A stretch of DNA of 51,183 nucleotides from contig NZ_JAUKWH010000015.1 of NCBI RefSeq assembly GCF_030504625.1, positions 1-51,183 of the forward strand, written 5' to 3'. The translations under genes and the position numbers were made by a program. The first letter of the stretch is position 1, and the number at the start of each line of letters is the position of its first letter. Below, piece by piece: positions 45,550 through 51,183 of the stretch. The notes beneath the pieces are model-generated. The model was given only the letters and a program-made list of their open reading frames with translations. It had not been told where the DNA came from and ran no database searches. The DNA is from Neisseria sp. MVDL19-042950 (GTDB lineage Bacteria > Pseudomonadota > Gammaproteobacteria > Burkholderiales > Neisseriaceae).

Positions 45550-46535
45550 GTGAAACCTTATTATCCGTCCGCGATTTGCAGGTAAGCTTCGACATCAAAG
45601 CCGACGGCGCATGGTTTTGGCAGAAACCCGCCACCCTCAAAGCCGTCAACGGCGTATCGTTCGAACTCAAAGCAGGCGAAACCCTCGGAGTCGTCGGCGA
45701 ATCCGGCTGCGGCAAATCCACCCTTGCCCGCGCCATCATCGGCTTGGTCAAAGCCAAAAGCGGCAGCATCATCTGGCAAGGCGAAGACCTGACCGCGCTC
45801 TCCCCCGCCGCCATGCGCCTGAAACGGCGCGAAATCCAAATGATCTTCCAAGACCCGCTGGCCTCGCTCAACCCACGCATGACCGTCGGCGACATCATCG
45901 CCGAACCGCTGAAAACCTTTTACCCCAAGCTCAAAAAAGCCGACATCGAAAAGCAGGTCAAAGAAATGATGGCCAAAGTCGGCCTGCTCCCCAACCTCAT
46001 CAACCGCTACCCGCACGAGTTTTCAGGCGGCCAATGCCAGCGCATCGGCATCGCCCGCGCGCTGATACTCAAGCCCAAGCTGATTATTTGCGACGAACCC
46101 GTGTCCGCACTCGACGTATCCATTCAGGCGCAAGTCATCAACCTTTTGAAAGAGCTGCAAAAAGAAATGGGGCTGACGCTGATTTTCATCGCCCACGATT
46201 TATCGGTAGTCAAACACATTTCCGACCGCGTGCTGGTGATGTATCTGGGCAACGCCGTCGAACTCGGCACCGACCAAGCCGTGTACGACCGCCCCGCCCA
46301 CCCCTACACACAAGCCCTGATGTCCGCCGTGCCGCAGCCCGACCCCGAAGCCGAACGCAGCAAAACCATCCAACTGCTCCCCGGCGACCTGCCCAGCCCC
46401 ATCAACCCGCCCAGCGGCTGCGTATTCCGTACCCGCTGCCCGCAGGCCGACGCAAGCTGCGCCGAAACCAAACCTGTACTGCAAGGCTCCGCCGTACACA
46501 AAGTAGCATGTGTGAAAACAGCGGTAACAGGTTGA
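45546..46535 (+). CDS. oppF: Oligopeptide ABC transporter ATPase OppF
   Basis: The 329-residue second ATPase pairs with OppD. It has Walker [11 protein letters not shown]-loop [10 protein letters not shown], signature FSGGQCQR, Walker [13 protein letters not shown] and the H-loop FIAHDLS. The C-terminal cysteine set (GCVFRTRC...C...C) parallels that of OppD. It is translationally coupled to oppD and is the last gene of the operon. Confidence 0.96.
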   Translation: MSETLLSVRDLQVSFDIKADGAWFWQKPATLKAVNGVSFELKAGETLGVVGESGCGKSTLARAIIGLVKAKSGSIIWQGEDLTALSPAAMRLKRREIQMIFQDPLASLNPRMTVGDIIAEPLKTFYPKLKKADIEKQVKEMMAKVGLLPNLINRYPHEFSGGQCQRIGIARALILKPKLIICDEPVSALDVSIQAQVINLLKELQKEMGLTLIFIAHDLSVVKHISDRVLVMYLGNAVELGTDQAVYDRPAHPYTQALMSAVPQPDPEAERSKTIQLLPGDLPSPINPPSGCVFRTRCPQADASCAETKPVLQGSAVHKVACVKTAVTG

Positions 46536-46695
46536 TTGGCGGCGGCTCTCGTTTAAGTGCCATTCGTCATGTATTTTTGCGTTGCGTGTTTGTCTGCGGG
46601 TGTTTAACGTGCAGCGATACCTATGCTTGATGTCGTCACGCTTTATTTTGTATCCAAAGTTGGGAGAAGGGCGCTGCCTGATATTTGCGTAAAAG

Positions 46696-46734
46696 CCAAG
46701 AGGCCGTCTGAAAATTTTTCAGACGGCCTCTTGG
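46696..46734. terminator. Bidirectional DUS terminator after oppF
   Basis: Arms of 19 bases (46696-46714 and 46716-46734), a DUS pair extended by matching CCAAG/CTTGG outer bases, lie between convergent oppF and the acetyltransferase gene. Confidence 0.88.
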
Positions 46735-46751
46735 TTATGATTTTACCAAAC

Positions 46752-47609
46752 TCAGAACGCTTCAAACTTCCGCACAAAATGATGTGCGCCGATTTCAAAA
46801 CCGTTTTTAAAATACAGGCGGTGGGCAGATGTGCGCTCGCAGCCTACGTTAGCGTCGATATGAATTTGGCGGATGCCGGCATCTTTTGAAATTTTGTGTA
46901 CCTCGGCAAGCAACCGCTCGGCATAACCTCTGTTGCGGGCTTGCGGAATGGTTACGATATCATCGATATGGATATGGCGGCCGCTGGCCAAATTAACTTC
47001 TTCCCGGAAGCCGCATACGGCCACGGCATTGGCTTTGCCTTCTTCAAAAATACCCAACAATCGGTAGCCCTGATTGCGTTGCAGCGTATTTACCTGTTCG
47101 ACAAAACGGTTAACATCGGTAATAGTGGGTCGCAATACACTTAAGGCGGCAAAAGCAGTGGCCGTTTCGTCCGCCCCGATTTCCCGTAACACGCTTTCAA
47201 CCATATCGGCCGCTTCAGCCTGAGAACGTTGCTCCGCCGCTTGCTTCTCTTCAATGGCTTTTGCCAGTAAAACACGCTCTTGCGAAGCCGCTTCGGTTTT
47301 GCCGTCTTGGTTGCTGCGCTCATCCAGCAGTGATTTGCAGTCCATCACACGCAGATCGTTGTCGGCAGCAAAATCCATCAAAAAACGGAACATCGGCGGG
47401 TTGATTTCTTCAAGTTTCTTATCAACCGCCACGCAGCGCACTTTATCCACCAAAATAGGGCGTACCCACTGATGGTAGGAAAGCCGGTTTCCTTTGTCGA
47501 AAGAAGACAAAATGCCGCACAAACGCTCCGCCCAGTCGCTTGGGCGGAAAATTTTGCCTTTACTGGTTGTGCCATGAATCACGATTTCATAAGGATTGCA
47601 AACTAACAT
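46752..47609 (-). CDS. DUF3579-GNAT fusion protein
   Basis: The predicted 285-residue protein has an N-terminal DUF3579-type domain (about residues 1-98; NPYEIVIHGTTSKGKIFRPSDW, SYHQWVRPILVDKVRCVAVDK). A charged, probably coiled linker (about 105-150) follows. The C-terminal GNAT acetyltransferase domain has motif A IPQARNRGYAERLL and a NVGCERTSAHRLYFKNGFE end. The open frame continues 27 codons upstream, but the perfect TATAAT at 47662-47667 puts the transcription start downstream of that codon, so the Met at 47609 is preferred. The acetyl acceptor is unknown. Confidence 0.82.
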   Translation of the reverse strand: MLVCNPYEIVIHGTTSKGKIFRPSDWAERLCGILSSFDKGNRLSYHQWVRPILVDKVRCVAVDKKLEEINPPMFRFLMDFAADNDLRVMDCKSLLDERSNQDGKTEAASQERVLLAKAIEEKQAAEQRSQAEAADMVESVLREIGADETATAFAALSVLRPTITDVNRFVEQVNTLQRNQGYRLLGIFEEGKANAVAVCGFREEVNLASGRHIHIDDIVTIPQARNRGYAERLLAEVHKISKDAGIRQIHIDANVGCERTSAHRLYFKNGFEIGAHHFVRKFEAF

Positions 47610-47661
47610 AGGTCGCTTTCTGAAAAATGGCTGCGCTCGCAACAGAGCTAATAAAATCAGG

Positions 47662-47690
47662 ATTATACCCGACAGCCGCGCCAGCCCCAA
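47662..47690 (-). promoter_or_regulatory. Promoter of the DUF3579-GNAT gene
   Basis: On the minus strand TATAAT (47662-47667) is perfect, and 17 bases upstream is TTGGGG (about 47685-47690), a weak -35 box. It decides the start codon of the gene. Confidence 0.6.
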
Positions 47691-47933
47691 AGATTGTAAG
47701 ATAACAATTTGTATAAATGTTGTTTTCTTTCATGTTGGTCAAATAATCAGCATTTTATGGCGTTTGTCGGGGAACTTTATTGTAATTAGGCTGTAATGCA
47801 CGAAAATTTAAGAACCGATCGAACTGATTCAATGAAATCCGATTTCAGTTTTCAGACGGCCTTCCGCTCGGTTTAATCAGCAATATAAAGAAACATAAAT
47901 GCCGCACACAAAACGGTTTTTTATATTCTCGGC

Positions 47934-47963
47934 TTGACTAGATAGTTGCATGAAAACTATAAT
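47934..47963 (+). promoter_or_regulatory. sigma-70 promoter of rpsL-rpsG-fusA
   Basis: TTGACT (47934-47939), an 18-base spacer and TATAAT (47958-47963) form a strong promoter about 55 bases before the rpsL ATG. Confidence 0.8.
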
Positions 47964-48018
47964 TCCGCTCTTGTCGACATGGTGTCGGCAAGTATTTCAC
48001 TCAACAGGACGAGAAAAT

Positions 48019-48390
48019 ATGCCAACTATTAACCAATTAGTACGCAAAGGCCGTCAAAAGCCCGTGTACGTTAATAAAGTACCCGCGTTGGAAGCGTGCC
48101 CGCAAAAACGCGGCGTGTGCACCCGTGTGTACACTACTACTCCGAAAAAACCGAACTCTGCATTGCGTAAAGTATGTAAAGTACGTCTGACCAACGGTTT
48201 TGAAGTCATTTCATACATCGGTGGTGAAGGCCACAACCTGCAAGAGCACAGCGTGGTGCTGATCCGCGGCGGTCGTGTAAAAGACTTGCCGGGTGTGCGC
48301 TACCATACCGTTCGTGGTTCTTTGGATACCGCAGGTGTTAAAGACCGTAAACAAGCCCGTTCTAAATACGGTGCAAAACGTCCTAAGTAA
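48019..48390 (+). CDS. rpsL: 30S ribosomal protein S12
   Basis: The 123-residue protein is in the decoding centre. The Met at 48019 gives the standard [12 protein letters not shown] start; the longer frame upstream includes the promoter. Lys43 ([10 protein letters not shown]) and Lys88 ([11 protein letters not shown]) are the streptomycin-sensitive residues. It is the first gene of the str operon. Confidence 0.99.
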   Translation: MPTINQLVRKGRQKPVYVNKVPALEACPQKRGVCTRVYTTTPKKPNSALRKVCKVRLTNGFEVISYIGGEGHNLQEHSVVLIRGGRVKDLPGVRYHTVRGSLDTAGVKDRKQARSKYGAKRPK

Positions 48391-48442
48391 TTTAGTTAGG
48401 ATTAATCAGGCACGTAGGCAGCCGAATAAGCTGTCGAGTAAG

Positions 48443-48464
48443 TGAATATCTTTTTGGATATTCA
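48443..48464 (+). promoter_or_regulatory. Hairpin between rpsL and rpsG, candidate S7 operator
   Basis: TGAATATC (48443-48450) and GATATTCA (48457-48464) form an 8-bp stem with a 6-base loop in the 112-base rpsL-rpsG gap. In E. coli, S7 binds the corresponding region and represses its own translation; the same role is inferred here from position only. Confidence 0.45.
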
Positions 48465-48502
48465 TGGGAAATGCCCAACTGAATAGATATTAAGGAATTA
48501 AA

Positions 48503-48973
48503 ATGCCAAGACGTAGAGAAGTCCCCAAGCGCGACGTATTGCCGGATCCGAAATTCGGTAGCGTTGAGTTGTCTAAATTCATGAATGTTTTGATGATTGA
48601 CGGTAAAAAATCGGTAGCCGAGCGCATTGTTTACGGTGCACTTGAGCAAATCGAGAAAAAAACTGGCAAAGCAGCTATCGAAGTATTCAACGAAGCCATT
48701 GCTAACGCCAAACCCATCGTGGAAGTGAAAAGCCGCCGTGTCGGTGGTGCCAACTACCAAGTTCCTGTTGAGGTTCGTCCTTCACGCCGTTTGGCTCTGG
48801 CAATGCGCTGGGTGCGCGATGCTGCCCGTAAACGCGGTGAAAAATCAATGGATTTGCGCTTGGCGGGTGAATTGATTGATGCAGCCGAAGGTCGCGGCGG
48901 TGCGATGAAGAAACGCGAAGAAGTACACCGCATGGCCGAAGCCAACAAAGCATTCTCTCACTTCCGCTTCTAA
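48503..48973 (+). CDS. rpsG: 30S ribosomal protein S7
   Basis: The 156-residue assembly initiator of the 30S head has typical [16 protein letters not shown] and [17 protein letters not shown] segments. AAGGAA precedes the ATG. It is the second gene of the str operon. Confidence 0.99.
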   Translation: MPRRREVPKRDVLPDPKFGSVELSKFMNVLMIDGKKSVAERIVYGALEQIEKKTGKAAIEVFNEAIANAKPIVEVKSRRVGGANYQVPVEVRPSRRLALAMRWVRDAARKRGEKSMDLRLAGELIDAAEGRGGAMKKREEVHRMAEANKAFSHFRF

Positions 48974-48997
48974 TCCAGATTTAGAAAGGCGACCAAA

Positions 48998-51100
48998 ATG
49001 GCTCGTAAAACTCCTATTCAACTGTATCGCAATATCGGTATTTCAGCCCATATCGATGCAGGTAAAACAACTACGACCGAACGTATTTTGTTCTATACCG
49101 GTTTGACCCACAAACTTGGTGAAGTACATGATGGTGCGGCAACTACCGACTACATGGAGCAAGAACAAGAGCGCGGTATTACCATTACTTCTGCTGCCGT
49201 AACTTCTTACTGGAAAGGTATGGGCGGTCAGTTTAAAGAACACCGTTTCAACATCATTGATACCCCGGGGCACGTTGACTTTACCGTAGAGGTAGAGCGC
49301 TCTATGCGCGTGTTGGATGGTGCGGTAATGGTTTACTGTGCAGTGGGTGGTGTTCAGCCGCAGTCTGAAACCGTATGGCGTCAAGCTAACAAATACCAAG
49401 TTCCGCGCTTGGCTTTTGTGAATAAAATGGACCGCCAAGGTGCAAACTTCTTCCGCGTGGTTGAGCAGATGAAAACCCGTCTGCGTGCCAATCCCGTGCC
49501 TATTGTTATTCCGGTCGGTGCGGAAGATAGCTTCAGTGGCGTGATTGATTTGTTCAAAATGAAATCAATCATTTGGGATGATGCTTCTCAAGGTACCAAA
49601 TTCGAATACGGTGAAATCCCTGCTGATTTGCTTGCTACTGCTGAAGAATGGCGTCAAAACATGATTGAGGCCGCTGCAGAAGCTAGCGAAGAGCTGATGG
49701 ATAAATATTTGGGCGGTGAAGAGCTGACTGAAGAGGAAATTATTGCCGGTTTACGTCAGCGCACATTGGCAGGTGAAATTCAGCCAATGTTGTGTGGATC
49801 CGCTTTCAAAAACAAGGGTGTTCAACGTATGTTGGATGCCGTAGTGGAATTGTTGCCATCTCCGGTAGATATTCCTCCTGTGCAAGGCGAAACACCTAAT
49901 GGCGAAAAAGCCAGTCGTGAAGCCAGCGATGAAGCGAAATTCTCTGCATTGGCATTCAAAATGTTGAATGACAAATATGTAGGCCAGCTTACTTTCATTC
50001 GTGTTTATTCCGGTGTCGTTAAATCTGGTGATACCGTAATCAACTCAGTAAAAGGCACGCGTGAACGTATTGGTCGTTTGGTGCAAATGACTGCTGCCGA
50101 CCGAACTGAAATCGAGGAAGTGCGTGCGGGTGATATTGCTGCGGCTATCGGTCTGAAAGATGTAACTACCGGTGAAACCTTGTGTTCCGAAGATGCTCCG
50201 ATCATTTTAGAGCGCATGGAGTTTCCTGAGCCGGTTATTCACGTTGCTGTTGAGCCGAAAACTAAAGCAGACCAAGAAAAAATGGGTATTGCTTTGAACC
50301 GTTTGGCAAAAGAAGACCCCTCTTTCCGAGTGCGTACTGATGAAGAATCAGGCCAAACAATTATTTCCGGTATGGGTGAGTTGCACTTGGAAATTATTGT
50401 AGACCGTATGAAGCGTGAATTCGGAGTGGATGCAAACGTAGGTGCACCTCAAGTGGCTTACCGTGAAACCATCCGTAAAGAAGTCGAGGCTGAAGCCAAA
50501 CACGTTAAACAATCTGGCGGTAAGGGTCAGTATGGCCACGTTGTCATTAAAATGGAACCAATGGAGCCGGGTGGTGAAGGCTACGAATTTATCGATGAGA
50601 TTAAAGGTGGTGTGATTCCACGTGAATTTATCCCGTCTTGTGATAAAGGTATTCGCGATACATTGGCAAATGGTATTGTTGCTGGCTACCCTGTTGTGGA
50701 TGTGCGTGTTCGCTTGATCTTCGGTTCATATCATGATGTTGACTCTTCACAAATCGCTTTCGAATTGGCAGCTTCTATGGCTTTCAAAGAAGGTATGAAA
50801 AAAGCCTCTCCGGTTCTGCTTGAGCCGATGATGGCTGTGGAGGTGGAAACTCCAGAGGAGTACATGGGCGATGTGATGGGTGACTTGAATCGTCGTCGCG
50901 GCATTGTTCAGGGTATGGATGATGACGGTATTGGCGGTAAGAAGATTCGCGCCGAAGTACCTTTGGCAGAGATGTTCGGTTACTCTACTGACTTACGTTC
51001 TGCCACTCAAGGCCGTGCAACTTATTCAATGGAATTCAAGCAATATGCTGAAGCTCCTGCGCATATAGCTGCACAAGTAACAGAAGCCCGTAAAGGCTAA
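48998..51100 (+). CDS. fusA: Elongation factor G
   Basis: The 700-residue translocase GTPase has the P-loop AHIDAGKT (residues 17-24), switch [10 protein letters not shown] and NKMD. Domains II to V are complete, and the protein ends normally. It is the third gene of the str operon, 24 bases after rpsG. Confidence 0.99.
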   Translation: MARKTPIQLYRNIGISAHIDAGKTTTTERILFYTGLTHKLGEVHDGAATTDYMEQEQERGITITSAAVTSYWKGMGGQFKEHRFNIIDTPGHVDFTVEVERSMRVLDGAVMVYCAVGGVQPQSETVWRQANKYQVPRLAFVNKMDRQGANFFRVVEQMKTRLRANPVPIVIPVGAEDSFSGVIDLFKMKSIIWDDASQGTKFEYGEIPADLLATAEEWRQNMIEAAAEASEELMDKYLGGEELTEEEIIAGLRQRTLAGEIQPMLCGSAFKNKGVQRMLDAVVELLPSPVDIPPVQGETPNGEKASREASDEAKFSALAFKMLNDKYVGQLTFIRVYSGVVKSGDTVINSVKGTRERIGRLVQMTAADRTEIEEVRAGDIAAAIGLKDVTTGETLCSEDAPIILERMEFPEPVIHVAVEPKTKADQEKMGIALNRLAKEDPSFRVRTDEESGQTIISGMGELHLEIIVDRMKREFGVDANVGAPQVAYRETIRKEVEAEAKHVKQSGGKGQYGHVVIKMEPMEPGGEGYEFIDEIKGGVIPREFIPSCDKGIRDTLANGIVAGYPVVDVRVRLIFGSYHDVDSSQIAFELAASMAFKEGMKKASPVLLEPMMAVEVETPEEYMGDVMGDLNRRRGIVQGMDDDGIGGKKIRAEVPLAEMFGYSTDLRSATQGRATYSMEFKQYAEAPAHIAAQVTEARKG

Positions 51101-51109
51101 TGTATAATC

Positions 51110-51183
51110 AGGCCGTCTGAAAGATTCAGATGGCCTCAGTTGATGTTCTTTACTTAATTGTGTTCTTTATAAAGGAATTAGCT
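51110..51183 (+). other. fusA 3' region and probable tuf leader
   Basis: An imperfect DUS pair (51110-51121 with 51125-51136, one mismatch) follows fusA, and AAAGGA near 51172 ends the window as a ribosome-binding site. In the canonical str operon the next gene is tuf; its start would lie just outside. Confidence 0.55.

Larger units (their letters stand above)
47610..48018. other. Divergent intergenic region, acetyltransferase/str operon
   Basis: The 409 bases contain the minus-strand acetyltransferase promoter, a single DUS (47851) and the rpsL promoter and leader. No further gene was recognised. Confidence 0.6.

Noticed and set aside
47610-47690. Hydrophobic N-terminal extension of the acetyltransferase
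   Set aside because: It looks like a membrane anchor, but the promoter -10 box lies inside it, so it is probably not transcribed in full.

Overview
The window is chromosomal DNA from a Neisseria-type betaproteobacterium. The strongest sign is the neisserial DNA uptake sequence (DUS; core GCCGTCTGAA, mostly in the 12-mer form AGGCCGTCTGAA), seen dozens of times, often as inverted pairs that act as terminators. Gene content agrees: parB directly upstream of the atp operon, neisserial CyaY, ParC and lipoprotein cytochrome c', and the rpsL-rpsG-fusA operon. The AGGCC dialect and an intact pilS-pilR pair point to a commensal or animal-associated Neisseria rather than the gonococcus/meningococcus group, whose usual dialect is ATGCC. 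The species cannot be fixed from this sequence.

Layout. (1) 1-9540: a BaiN/HI0933-type flavoprotein (minus), divergent parB, then the complete F1Fo ATP synthase operon atpIBEFHAGDC with a clear sigma-70 promoter and an intrinsic terminator. (2) 9800-19500: dnaJ with a candidate heat-shock promoter, cyaY divergent from lptM-lysA, then a minus-strand housekeeping run (rsfS, nadD, beta-carbonic anhydrase, rsmJ) and the pilS-pilR two-component system. (3) 19600-32550: parC, a Nudix hydrolase, a Na+/H+ antiporter with slyX, rlmH, a glycine-zipper protein with a poly-Asp tail, a metallophosphoesterase, a short-chain dehydrogenase behind an 11-bp poly-G tract, cytochrome c', glnE and a nitrilase-family amidase.

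(4) 32640-40640 is the accessory part. It opens with a truncated porin. An AraC-type regulator follows, converging on a minus-strand set in the transcription order amidinotransferase, EamA transporter, creatininase, a second EamA transporter, ProP-like (MHS) symporter. The creatininase keeps the whole known set of metal and substrate residues, and the amidinotransferase keeps the Asp/His/Cys active site of arginine:glycine amidinotransferase. No full DUS was found from about 33,000 to 42,300, the longest such gap in the window. This looks like an acquired guanidino-compound (creatinine/creatine/guanidinoacetate/arginine) module. A possible role is creatinine import and ring opening followed by transfer of the amidino group to an amine without urea release; this is inference.

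(5) 40645-46535: oppABCDF, a complete oligopeptide ABC importer, divergent from the amidinotransferase. (6) 46750-end: a DUF3579-GNAT fusion protein (minus), then the str operon rpsL-rpsG-fusA. The window stops just after a ribosome-binding site that probably belongs to tuf.

No tRNA, rRNA, CRISPR array, prophage or insertion sequence was recognised.
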